This document shows positions 26,288-34,392 of a stretch of DNA of 64,000 nt, piece after piece. The first letter of the stretch is position 1. Each line of letters opens with the position of its first letter. The stretch is taken from positions 1,116,001 through 1,180,000 of the forward strand of contig NZ_CP010836.1 of the NCBI RefSeq assembly GCF_000935025.1, read 5' to 3'. The notes beneath the pieces are model-generated. The model made no database searches and had not been told where the DNA came from. It saw only the letters and a list, made by a program, of their open reading frames with translations. The stretch comes from Sphingomonas hengshuiensis. Lineage in GTDB: Bacteria; Pseudomonadota; Alphaproteobacteria; Sphingomonadales; Sphingomonadaceae. Both the position numbers and the translations under genes were made by a program.

Positions 26288-26933
26288 GCCAGTCGGGTTG
26301 CCGCATCTCGACGCGGCGGCGGTAAAGGATATGCTGCCCCCGGCGCGCACCGCGCTGGTGGTGGTGGACATCCAGACCGATTTCGCCGCGCCCCATGGCC
26401 TGATCGCGCGCTATGGCGTGGACATGGCGCCGGCGGAGGCGGCGATCGACCGGATCGAGGCGCTGATCGCCGCCGCGCGCGCCGCGGGCGCGACCGTGGC
26501 GTTCATGCGCGTGGTGACGCGGCCGGAGACCGATTCGGACGCGCTCAGGACGCTGTACGCGCGCCGGGGAACGCCCGGGGGGCAGGCGATCTGCCGCGTG
26601 GCGGATGGCGGCGCCGATTATTACCGCGTCGCGCCGCAACCGGGCGATATCGAGATCGAAAAGCTGATGTTCGACAGCTTTCACGGCACCGATCTGGACG
26701 CGCAGTTGCGCGCGCGCGGGATCGAGACGGTGGTGATGACCGGGCTCAGCACCGATTGCTGCGTCGATCAGACTGCGCGCGCGGCGTTCCACCATGGCTA
26801 TCATGTCTTCGTCGCGTCGGATGCCTGTGCGGCGTACGAGCCCGATCTGCACAGTGGCACGCTCAACGTGCTGCAAAAGAACTGCGCGCTGCTGACCACC
26901 AGCGACGCCGTGATCGCGGCATGGGCAGCATGA
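26280..26933 (+). CDS. RutB-like cysteine hydrolase (isochorismatase fold)
   Basis: 217 residues. The catalytic triad of the isochorismatase-like amidohydrolases is visible: Asp in VVVDIQTDF, Lys in IEIEKLMFDSF and Cys in GLSTDCCVDQTAR. RutB, the ureidoacrylate amidohydrolase, has this arrangement and follows RutA in the uracil pathway. The start (26280) lies inside the end of the RutA-like gene and has an AAGGTG site; the stop overlaps the amidohydrolase start by four bases (ATGA). It would release the carbamate or ammonia from the ring-opened product. Confidence 0.87.
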   Translation: MVEPVGLPHLDAAAVKDMLPPARTALVVVDIQTDFAAPHGLIARYGVDMAPAEAAIDRIEALIAAARAAGATVAFMRVVTRPETDSDALRTLYARRGTPGGQAICRVADGGADYYRVAPQPGDIEIEKLMFDSFHGTDLDAQLRARGIETVVMTGLSTDCCVDQTARAAFHHGYHVFVASDACAAYEPDLHSGTLNVLQKNCALLTTSDAVIAAWAA

Positions 26934-28342
26934 CGCCCCCCGATCCGGTTCCCACGCCGGTCGACCTGCTGATCCGCAATGCGTGGATCGTGACGATGGA
27001 CGCCGAACGGCGAATCTATCGCGACGGCGCGATTGCGATCGCCGGGGACCGGATCGTCGCGGTCGGGCCTTCGGCAGCGGTCGAGCGCCAGGTTGCGCCG
27101 CGCGAGACGATCGACGCGCGCGACCGCTTCGTCGTCACGCCGGGGCTGGTCAATTGCCATATCCATATCACCGGCGAGCCGATCACCCGCGGCAGCGTGC
27201 CCGACGATGCCGATTGGCGCACCAACGTCTTCGAATGGCTGGTCCCCACCTATATGGCGCAGACGCCCGCCGACGAGCAGCTTTCCGCCACGCTCGCCGC
27301 GCTGGAGATGCTGCGCACCGGCACGACGTGTTTCGTCGAGGCGGGGACGATCCTGAACCTCGACCCAGTGATGGAGGCGCTGGCCGGCACCGGCATTCGC
27401 GGGCGGCTGGGCCAATGGGTGCAGGACCGCGCCTTTGCGCCCGAGGACGACCAGGCCGCGCTGACCGCGCGCGCCGTGGCGGCGATGGAGGCGCAGGCGG
27501 CACGCTATCCGCTGCGCGGCGATCCGTTGCTCGCGACATGGCCGTGCCTGGTGGGGCACAATACCGCGACCGACGATCTGTGGCGCGAGGCGACCGCGCT
27601 GGCGGCGGAAACCGGCGCGGGCATCACGGCGCATATGAGCGCGGACCCGGCGGACCCCGAATTCTATCTGGAAACCGCCGGCTGCCGCGCGATCACCCAT
27701 CTGGCGCGGATCGGCGCGCTCGGGCCGCATCTGTCGCTGACCCACGCCATCCATCTGGACGACGAGGAAGTCGCGCTGCTCGCGGCGAGCGGCACCAACG
27801 TCACGCACTGCCCGATGACGGCAATGAAGGGCGCCTATGGCGCGACCGCGATGGGCAAGTTCCCGGAAATGGCGGCGCTGGGCGTCAACCTCCAGCTCGG
27901 CACCGATGGCAACAACAATGGCAATGCGGCGGACCTGATGCGCGCGATGTTCGTGACGGCGGGGCTGTTCAAGGATTCGCGGCGCGATGGAACGCTGTTT
28001 TCTGCCTATCGTGTGCTGGAAATGGGCACGATCAACGGCGCGCGCGGGGCGCAGATGGCGAACAGCATCGGATCGCTGGAGCCGGGCAAAAAGGCCGATT
28101 TCGTGCTGCACGACCGCGACCGGCCCGAATGGCGGCCGCTGCTGAACGTCGTGAACCAGCTGATCTACTCCGCCGACGGGCGCGGGGTGCACAGCGTGTG
28201 GGTGGAGGGGCGCCGCGTGGTGGACAGCTATCGATCGACGCTGATCGACGAGGAAAAACTCTATGCCGAGGTCGAGGTGGCGGGGCCGGCGGTGCTGGCC
28301 CGTGCGGGCATGACCGTACCCAGCGCATGGCCCGTGCTGTGA
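26930..28342 (+). CDS. Metal-dependent amidohydrolase (ATZ/TRZ/cytosine-deaminase type)
   Basis: 470 residues. Metal ligands are visible as NCHIHI (HxH after strand 1), His in GITAHMSADP, His in LSLTHAIHL and Asp in LQLGTDGNNN; the typical C-terminal GSLEPGKKADFVL follows. The family deaminates or dechlorinates N-heterocycles such as guanine, cytosine, 5-methylthioadenosine and s-triazines. The start at 26930 overlaps the hydrolase stop (ATGA); an ATG nine bases upstream is also in frame. Placed after RutA- and RutB-like genes it could remove an amino group from the ring before opening. Confidence 0.88.
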   Translation: MTPPDPVPTPVDLLIRNAWIVTMDAERRIYRDGAIAIAGDRIVAVGPSAAVERQVAPRETIDARDRFVVTPGLVNCHIHITGEPITRGSVPDDADWRTNVFEWLVPTYMAQTPADEQLSATLAALEMLRTGTTCFVEAGTILNLDPVMEALAGTGIRGRLGQWVQDRAFAPEDDQAALTARAVAAMEAQAARYPLRGDPLLATWPCLVGHNTATDDLWREATALAAETGAGITAHMSADPADPEFYLETAGCRAITHLARIGALGPHLSLTHAIHLDDEEVALLAASGTNVTHCPMTAMKGAYGATAMGKFPEMAALGVNLQLGTDGNNNGNAADLMRAMFVTAGLFKDSRRDGTLFSAYRVLEMGTINGARGAQMANSIGSLEPGKKADFVLHDRDRPEWRPLLNVVNQLIYSADGRGVHSVWVEGRRVVDSYRSTLIDEEKLYAEVEVAGPAVLARAGMTVPSAWPVL

Positions 28343-29574
28343 GCGGGGATGCCGCCCGCTACCGGGTGCTCGCGGCCTGTACGCTGGGCACGATCGTCAG
28401 CATGACGCCCGCAGTGCATTCGGTGTTCGGGCTGTTCCTGCTGCCCTTGTCCGAGACGTTTCAATGGCCCCGCGCGCAGATTTCGGTGGTGCTGGGGATG
28501 ATGGCTGTGGTGGGGGCAGTGGTCTATCCGCTCGCCGGGCGCTTTGCCGACGGGCACGGGGCGCGGCGGATGCTGATCGTCGCCAACCTGGTGTTCGGCG
28601 TAGCGATCGCCGCACTCGCGCTGACGACGCGGCATATCGGGCAATTCTACCTCACCTTCTTCATCGTCAGCCTTGCGGGCAGCGTGGCGGGCACGCCGCT
28701 ATTCTCCAAGGTGATCGCAGAATGGTTCGACAAGGGCCGCGGCATGGCGCTGGGCATCAGCGCGGGGATGGGCAGCGGCGTCGGCTCGATTGCAATTCCG
28801 GTGATCGCGGCGATGGTGGTCGGCCAATATGGCTGGCGTGCGGGCTATCTGGCGATCGGTGCGATCGTGTTGATCGTCGGGTTTCCCGCGCTGTTCCTGA
28901 TGCTCCGCGATGCCCCGCGCAGTGTCGTCGCCGCCGACGCTGATACCGCCCCGTCGACCGAGGGTCTCTCGCTGGCCGAGGCGGCGCGGATGCCGCGCTT
29001 CTGGGTGCTGCTGGTGTCGATCGCAGTGGGGGCCGGGACCACCACCGCGATCTTCAGCCATGTCGTGCCGATCGTCGTCGATCGCGGCTTCAGCATCAGC
29101 GCCGGCACCGCCGCTGTGAGCATGTTCGCGCTGGTCGGCTCGACCTGGCAGATCGCGACGGGGCGCGTGCTGGACCGCAGCCGCAGCCCCAAGGTGGTGA
29201 TCCCGATGTATGCGATGGCGGTGGTCGGGCTGGCGCTTCTCGAACTGGGCATGGGCACGCCCGCGCTGATGCTGGGCGGGGCGTTGCTGGGCGTGGGGCT
29301 GGGCGCGCAATATGGCACCATGCCCTATCTGATCGCGCGCTATTTCGGGCTGCGCGCGTTCGGGACGATCATCGGCGTGATGTATTCGGCAGTGATCGTG
29401 GCGCAGGGCGTCACCCCGGTGCTGCTCGACGCCGCCTATGATGCGCAGGGCAATTACCGGATGGGCGTGCTGGTGTGCGCGCTGTGCCTGTCGGCCGGCG
29501 CTGCGCTGATGCTGCTGTTGCCGCGCTATCAGGCGGACGAGGCTGCGTCGCCGTCGCCGCTCGCGCTTGCCTGA
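28327..29574 (+). CDS. MFS transporter
   Basis: 415 residues with 12 predicted membrane helices. The A-motif-like loop GRFADGHGARRML and the second-half equivalent GRVLDRSRSPKVV are visible. It resembles oxalate/formate antiporter-type and monocarboxylate-type MFS proteins. The start at 28327 overlaps the amidohydrolase by 16 bases, so it belongs to the same operon and is likely to import the nitrogen compound. An open frame continues upstream, but it is the shadow frame of the amidohydrolase. Confidence 0.87.
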   Translation: MARAVSGDAARYRVLAACTLGTIVSMTPAVHSVFGLFLLPLSETFQWPRAQISVVLGMMAVVGAVVYPLAGRFADGHGARRMLIVANLVFGVAIAALALTTRHIGQFYLTFFIVSLAGSVAGTPLFSKVIAEWFDKGRGMALGISAGMGSGVGSIAIPVIAAMVVGQYGWRAGYLAIGAIVLIVGFPALFLMLRDAPRSVVAADADTAPSTEGLSLAEAARMPRFWVLLVSIAVGAGTTTAIFSHVVPIVVDRGFSISAGTAAVSMFALVGSTWQIATGRVLDRSRSPKVVIPMYAMAVVGLALLELGMGTPALMLGGALLGVGLGAQYGTMPYLIARYFGLRAFGTIIGVMYSAVIVAQGVTPVLLDAAYDAQGNYRMGVLVCALCLSAGAALMLLLPRYQADEAASPSPLALA

Positions 29575-29635
29575 TCGGACATAGATAGGGCGCGCAGGAT
29601 CAAGACAGCGGCGGCGGGACGCGGGACGAGGGGGC

Positions 29636-29668
29636 ATGAACACAGCATCCTCGCGCGCCCGTGGCTGA
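29636..29668 (+). promoter_or_regulatory. Possible 10-codon leader ORF overlapping the M20 gene start
   Basis: ATG 29636 has a purine-rich GAGGGGG just upstream and opens a 10-codon frame (MNTASSRARG) that ends at 29666-29668, past the GTG start of the next gene in the +1 frame. It is much better placed for ribosomes than that GTG. It may couple translation, or mark a sequencing or natural frameshift. Confidence 0.35.
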
Positions 29669-31055
29669 CGGACCGGAACCCGCCGGCGCCTTTGCGGATC
29701 CGGCGCATGCGCCCTATGCGGTCACCCCTGCCGAGCGCGACGCGATTGCTGCCGCGATCGATACCGATGAACTGGTCGAACTCGCGCTGACGCTGGGCAA
29801 TATCCCGGCCCCGTCGCGCAGCGAGGCGGCGGCGGCGGACTATGTCTACCAGTGGATGCAGCGCGAGGGGTTCTGCCCACGCAAGGTGGGGGCCACCCCC
29901 GATCGCCCCAATGTGATCGGCGAGACCGGCGGCACCGGCACCGGCGCGAATCTGCTCTTCACTGCGCATCTGGATACCGAAAGCCCCAGCGGCATCCGCG
30001 AACAGGACAAGTTCCGCTATCGCGAATCGACGCTGGCCGACCCCGAATGGCAGCAATGCTGGATCGAGGACGGCGCGCTGCGCGGCTATCCGATCTCGAA
30101 CGATCGCGGGCCGATGGCGTGCTTCCTGATCGCCGCCAAGGCGCTCCGCAAGGCGGGGATCACGCTGGCGGGCAAGACCTGGCTCACCGCCTGTCCCGGC
30201 GAGATCGGGCCCGAGCCGATCGAGGAATTTTCGGGCATCGACTATATGGGCAAGGATATCGGCGCCCATTACCTGTTCCACCATGGCGGCGTCGCGCCCG
30301 ATTACGCGATCGCGGCGGAGGGCACCGATTTCGGGGCGACCTGGGTCGGGTGCGGCTATGCGCTGTTTCGCATCCGAATCTTCGGCAGCGGGGTGTTCAC
30401 GCCGATCCTCGACGCACCCGCCGATCCGGCGCAGCATCCCAACCCCATCTACCGGCTGGGCCCGGTGATCGACGCGCTCCACCGCTGGAGCCAGCAATGG
30501 GAGCGCGACTCGGTACTCGATCTGCCCGGCGGGCGCGTGGTGCCCAAGGTGCAGTTTTCGTCGGTGCGCGGCGGAATGCCGTTCGATTTCGGCGCCGGTA
30601 CGGAAGTGTGCGCGCTGTACCTCGATGTGACGCTCAACCCCCGGCAAAAGGCGGCGGACGCGATGCATGGCATCGTTGCGGCGATGCGGGGCGTGGATGT
30701 CGCGGGCTTCGATGTCGAGCCGATGGTGGTGCGGCACGGATTCGAGGCACCCGACGCCGCCGTCGCGCCGCTGGCGGGGGCCGTGGATGCCGCTACCCGA
30801 CTGGCCCGCACCGCCCCGCTCGAACGCGCGCACCCGGTCTATTCGAGCATGTGGCGCGACCACAATGTCTTCAACATGCACCGAGTCCCAGCCCTCACCA
30901 CGGGCATGCCGCGCTGGCGTCCCCGGCCCGAAGATATGGCGTCGAGCGCGCTGGTCTATGCGCTTACGATGCTCGCGATATGCGGGCGGGGGCCGGACAG
31001 CGCCGGCCCGTCGGGTCCCACATCGGTGTACGGGTCCGGGACCTCGCCCTTCTGA
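29661..31055 (+). CDS. M20-family zinc hydrolase/amidohydrolase
   Basis: 464 residues. The first metal motif of M20 peptidases and aminoacylases, FTAHLDTESP (HxD), is clear; later, ACPGEIGPEP-like acid residues and AEGTDFGATW fit the second part of the active site. The C-terminal RDHNVF provides another His. M20 enzymes remove acyl or carbamoyl groups from amino acids and similar amides. The only start that gives a full product is GTG 29661, which has no good ribosome site of its own but lies inside a short leader frame. The gene precedes the regulator-amidase fusion by 113 bases. Confidence 0.8.
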   Translation: MADGPEPAGAFADPAHAPYAVTPAERDAIAAAIDTDELVELALTLGNIPAPSRSEAAAADYVYQWMQREGFCPRKVGATPDRPNVIGETGGTGTGANLLFTAHLDTESPSGIREQDKFRYRESTLADPEWQQCWIEDGALRGYPISNDRGPMACFLIAAKALRKAGITLAGKTWLTACPGEIGPEPIEEFSGIDYMGKDIGAHYLFHHGGVAPDYAIAAEGTDFGATWVGCGYALFRIRIFGSGVFTPILDAPADPAQHPNPIYRLGPVIDALHRWSQQWERDSVLDLPGGRVVPKVQFSSVRGGMPFDFGAGTEVCALYLDVTLNPRQKAADAMHGIVAAMRGVDVAGFDVEPMVVRHGFEAPDAAVAPLAGAVDAATRLARTAPLERAHPVYSSMWRDHNVFNMHRVPALTTGMPRWRPRPEDMASSALVYALTMLAICGRGPDSAGPSGPTSVYGSGTSPF

Positions 31056-31072
31056 TCGCGACCGTAACGGGA

Positions 31073-31101
31073 TTGACGTGATACTGCGCTGCACCATAGG
31101 C
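31073..31101 (+). promoter_or_regulatory. Candidate sigma-70 promoter for the fusion gene
   Basis: TTGACG at 31073-31078 is followed after 17 bases by ATAGGC at 31096-31101. The -35 is close to consensus and the -10 is weak. It would start transcription 25-35 bases ahead of the leader ATG at 31141. Confidence 0.35.
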
Positions 31102-31140
31102 TGCCCTCATGGTCGGCAATCCCCGACCGAGAGGAGCCGG

Positions 31141-31185
31141 ATGATCTCCGAAGGCGCTGGTTGCTGTCGTGCGATTTACCACTAA
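31141..31185 (+). promoter_or_regulatory. Possible 14-codon leader ORF overlapping the fusion gene start
   Basis: GAGGAG at 31131-31136 and ATG at 31141 give a well-initiated 14-codon frame (MISEGAGCCRAIYH) that stops with TAA at 31183-31185. The GTG start of the fusion gene (31169) sits inside it in the +1 frame. Reading the leader would bring ribosomes to the GTG, so coupling is plausible. Confidence 0.4.
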
Positions 31186-33487
31186 CGCCTATCCCAAGGA
31201 GCAGCGCCGCGAAGCGTGGCGTTTTGCGTTGCAGCGCGTGTCGCTCCAGCTCGATGCGGCAGAGGAGGGGCTGTACGGCGAGATTATCCATTTCCGGGGC
31301 AGCCTGGGCATCGATTTCTTCCGGCTGACCGGCACCGCCCAGGCCTGGACGATCGACTTCAGCGACCAGCAGGGCAGCTTCTGGCTGTCGCTGCTGCTCG
31401 ACGGCACCGCGCATCTGGTGAGCGGCCCGGAACGATTGTTGCTGAGCGACGGCGACATCGTGTGCGGGCGCGGCGACTCCGTGGGGCGGCATGTGTTCAG
31501 CAGCGACAATCGCACGCTGATCGTTCGCGTGCCCCAATCGCTGCTGACTTCCCGGCTGAAAGCGCCGCTGCCCGAAGTGCCGCGCCGGATCGGGACCGAT
31601 GCGGGCACCGCGCGCGTCTTTTCCGGGATGCTCCGCGCGCTGGCCGATGCGATCGGCGAGATTACGACCGATCAGGCGCGTCCGGTGGAGATGGCGCTGC
31701 CCGAATTCCTCCTCGCCAGCCTGCTCGACAATGCCCCGCCCAAGGCGCTGGGCGGCGCGGCGGGGATGCGCGCGGCGCTGCTCGAGCGCATTTTCCAGAC
31801 GATCGAGATCCGGCTGGGCGACCCCGACCTCAATTACCAGCAGGTCGCCGCCGAACACGGCATCTCGCCGCGCTATCTGCAAAAACTGTTCGAATCGATC
31901 GAGGACAGCTTCGGCCATTATGTGAAGGTGCGCCGGCTGGAACGGTGTCGGCTGGACCTGCGCAGCCCGCTGCACGTCCAGAAATCGATTTCCGACATCC
32001 TGTTCCAATGGGGCTTCAACGATTCCGCGTCCTTCAGCCGGGCGTTCCGCGAGCAATATGGCATCTCGCCGCGCGAATATCGCAAGGCGCCCGTGGCGGA
32101 CGAGGAAGCCTTTGCCAAGCTGCATCGCGGCCGTCCGGCGCGGCGCGAGCGATTGGCCGCCGAAGTCGATGTCGAGGACTTGTCCGAAGACGACGTCGCG
32201 CCGACCGCACCGACGCTCGACGCGGTGCCCCGCGGCGACACGGTGCGCCACCATCACCTGCCGGTCAGCCCCAGGACCATTCACTGGGGGTTCCTCAGCC
32301 GCGCGCTCAAGCCGGTACTCCACGTCCGCTCGGGCGATTTCGTGACGATCGAAACGCTGACGCATCACGCCAATGACGATCCGGAGCGGATGGTGCAGGG
32401 CGATCCGGGCGCAGAGAGCGTCTATCACTGGGACCATCACCACAAAGCAGTCGACAGGCGCGGGGCAGGCCCAATGGACGCCAGTGCGCTGGGGCGCGGG
32501 CCGGGCGAGGGGTTCGGCGTCCACATCTGCACCGGTCCCATCGCGGTGCAGGATGCGATGCCGGGCGACCTGATCGAAGTGCGCATCCTGGACCTGAAGC
32601 CGCGCCCCAGCGGCAACCCGCGCTTCGCCGGCAAGGCATTCGGCAGCAACGCCGCGACCTATTGGGGCTTTCACTATCAGGACCTGCTGACCGAGCCCAA
32701 GCAGCGTGAAGTCATCACCATCTACGAAGTCGAGGCCGAAAGCGGGCGTCCGGCCAGTGCGCACGCGGTGTACAGCTATCGCTGGACCCCGCAGACCGAT
32801 CCGTCAGGCCATCTCCACCCGCGCTACGACTATCCCGGCGTGCCGGTCGATCCCGCGACGATCGAGCGCAATTACGATGTGCTGCGCAACGTCGAAATCC
32901 CGATCCGCCCGCATTTTGGCTTCATCGCAGTGGCGCCGGCCTATTCGGGGCTGGTCGATTCGGTGCCGCCGAACAGCTTTGGCGGCAATCTGGACAATTG
33001 GCGCACCGGGCCGGGGGCGCGGGTGTTCCTGCCGGTGCAGGTGCCGGGCGCGCTGTTGTCGCTGGGCGATCCGCACGCGTCGCAGGGCGATTCGGAGCTG
33101 TGCGGCACGGCGATCGAATGTTCGATGACCGCGCTGATCCAGGTGATCCGCCACCCGGCGGGCGAGTTGCGCGACCAGTTGCGCGACCTGGACTATCCGC
33201 TGATCGAAACCGAGCAGGAATGGGTGATCGTCGGCTTCAGCCACCCCGATTACCTGAAGGAACTGGGGGAGGATGCGCAGAGCGAAGTGTACAAGAAATC
33301 CTCGATCGACGCGGCGATGCGCGACGCCTTTCGCAAGGCGCGTCGGTTCCTGATGACGACCAAGGGGCTGACCGAGGATGAGGCGATCTCGCTGCTGTCG
33401 GTCGGCGTCGATTTCGGGGTGTCGCAGGTCGTGAACGGCAATTGGGGCGTCCATGCGGTGATCCGCAAGGCGCTGTTCACCGGGTAA
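31169..33487 (+). CDS. AraC-type regulator fused to an acetamidase/formamidase
   Basis: A 772-residue protein with two parts that are normally separate. Residues 1-190 look like an AraC-binding-like ligand domain. Residues 205-305 are an AraC double helix-turn-helix with QVAAEHGISPRYLQKLFE and ILFQWGFNDSASFSRAF, ending SPREYRK. After a charged linker (305-355), residues 355-770 form a full acetamidase/formamidase (FmdA/AmdA) domain with HWGF, RSGDFVTIETLTHHA, GGNLDNW and the hallmark GDPHASQGDSELCGTAIE. The enzyme part has the same length and key motifs as the stand-alone homologue at 34393-35484, so it looks active. The frame is continuous with no stop or shift. Inference: a transcription factor whose enzyme half may sense or consume the inducer amide. 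Its start is GTG within a short leader frame. Confidence 0.87.
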   Translation: MRFTTNAYPKEQRREAWRFALQRVSLQLDAAEEGLYGEIIHFRGSLGIDFFRLTGTAQAWTIDFSDQQGSFWLSLLLDGTAHLVSGPERLLLSDGDIVCGRGDSVGRHVFSSDNRTLIVRVPQSLLTSRLKAPLPEVPRRIGTDAGTARVFSGMLRALADAIGEITTDQARPVEMALPEFLLASLLDNAPPKALGGAAGMRAALLERIFQTIEIRLGDPDLNYQQVAAEHGISPRYLQKLFESIEDSFGHYVKVRRLERCRLDLRSPLHVQKSISDILFQWGFNDSASFSRAFREQYGISPREYRKAPVADEEAFAKLHRGRPARRERLAAEVDVEDLSEDDVAPTAPTLDAVPRGDTVRHHHLPVSPRTIHWGFLSRALKPVLHVRSGDFVTIETLTHHANDDPERMVQGDPGAESVYHWDHHHKAVDRRGAGPMDASALGRGPGEGFGVHICTGPIAVQDAMPGDLIEVRILDLKPRPSGNPRFAGKAFGSNAATYWGFHYQDLLTEPKQREVITIYEVEAESGRPASAHAVYSYRWTPQTDPSGHLHPRYDYPGVPVDPATIERNYDVLRNVEIPIRPHFGFIAVAPAYSGLVDSVPPNSFGGNLDNWRTGPGARVFLPVQVPGALLSLGDPHASQGDSELCGTAIECSMTALIQVIRHPAGELRDQLRDLDYPLIETEQEWVIVGFSHPDYLKELGEDAQSEVYKKSSIDAAMRDAFRKARRFLMTTKGLTEDEAISLLSVGVDFGVSQVVNGNWGVHAVIRKALFTG

Positions 33488-33504
33488 GGCGCCACGCCTT
33501 ATCC
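33482..33504. terminator. Hairpin at the fusion gene stop, between convergent genes
   Basis: A 10-bp stem with one G-T pair (33482-33491 with 33495-33504) and a CCA loop covers the TAA stop of the fusion gene and fills the 30-bp space to the convergent TauD gene. There is no T-tract, so terminator strength is uncertain. Confidence 0.5.
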
Positions 33505-33517
33505 GCCGCCCTGCGGT

Positions 33518-34330
33518 TCAAAACGGCTTGTCGCCCGCGATCGTCACGCGGAAGCCCGAGCGGACGTCGGGGAAATAGTCCCAGGTCGCGAAATGCTGGG
33601 TGCAGCGATTGTCCCAGAACGCCACCGAATCCTTCTGCCAGCGGAAGCGGACCTGGAAATTGGGGTCCTTCACATGCTCGAACAGGAATTCGAGGATTGC
33701 GGTGCTTTCGGGCTTCGACAATTCGTTGATGCGGATCGTCTTCGACTGGCTGACGAACAGGCATTTGCGCTTGGTCACCGGATGGGTGCGGACCACCGGA
33801 TGGGTGTTGCGCGGGTATTTCTTGTCCACGTCGGGAAAGAGCTCGCGGTAGATGTGATTGGAATCATGCACTGCGGTGAGCGGCTCCAGGAACGCCTTCA
33901 TCGCCGGGGATAGTGCGTCGTACGCGGCGTACATGCTCGACCACAAAGTATCGCCGCCATCGGCGGGCAGCGTGTGCATGTGCAGGATGCTGCCCATCGG
34001 CGGCTCGGCATCTTCGCTCAGGTCCGAATGCCAGTTTTCGCCGGCGATGAACGTGCTGTTCGCATCGGCATGGATCGCGACGATTTCAGGGTGATCGGCG
34101 AGCCCCGACACCCCGCTGTGATACGCCAGGTCGCCGAAATAACGGCCCAGCCGCTTGTGGCTCTCATGCGTGAGCGGCTGATCGCGAAAGAAGATCACCT
34201 GATGCGCCATCAGCGCGTCGTGCAACTCGCTCACTTCCTGGTTGCCCAGCGGCTGGTTCAGGTCGACGCCGAACACTTCGGCGCCGATGCGCCGCGTCAT
34301 CGGCCGGACGTCCAGCACCTGATAGGTCAC
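33518..34330 (-). CDS. TauD/TfdA-family Fe(II)/2-oxoglutarate dioxygenase
   Basis: 270 residues. Iron ligands are NWHSDLSED (HxD) and the distal His in TQHFATWDYFP; the co-substrate Arg is in RSGFRVTI. It is a clear paralogue of the enzyme at 22391-23194 (shared FRDQP, HSD and WDYFP motifs). A GTG at 34330 follows a strong GGAGGAAAG site and gives the family N-terminus TYQVLDVRPM; an ATG at 34396 overlapping the amidase stop is in frame but would add 22 residues unlike the family. It is co-directional with the amidase gene upstream. Confidence 0.88.
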   Translation of the reverse strand: MTYQVLDVRPMTRRIGAEVFGVDLNQPLGNQEVSELHDALMAHQVIFFRDQPLTHESHKRLGRYFGDLAYHSGVSGLADHPEIVAIHADANSTFIAGENWHSDLSEDAEPPMGSILHMHTLPADGGDTLWSSMYAAYDALSPAMKAFLEPLTAVHDSNHIYRELFPDVDKKYPRNTHPVVRTHPVTKRKCLFVSQSKTIRINELSKPESTAILEFLFEHVKDPNFQVRFRWQKDSVAFWDNRCTQHFATWDYFPDVRSGFRVTIAGDKPF

Positions 34331-34392
34331 GATCTTTCCTCCATCCTGAAGCGGCGCGCAGGCCGGCACGATGCGCGGCCCGCGCGCGGCTG

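Noticed and set aside
26983..28326. An 863-codon frame that would fuse extra sequence to the MFS transporter at 28327
   Set aside because: The first 448 codons are the +2 shadow of the amidohydrolase; the transporter has a normal MFS start at 28327.
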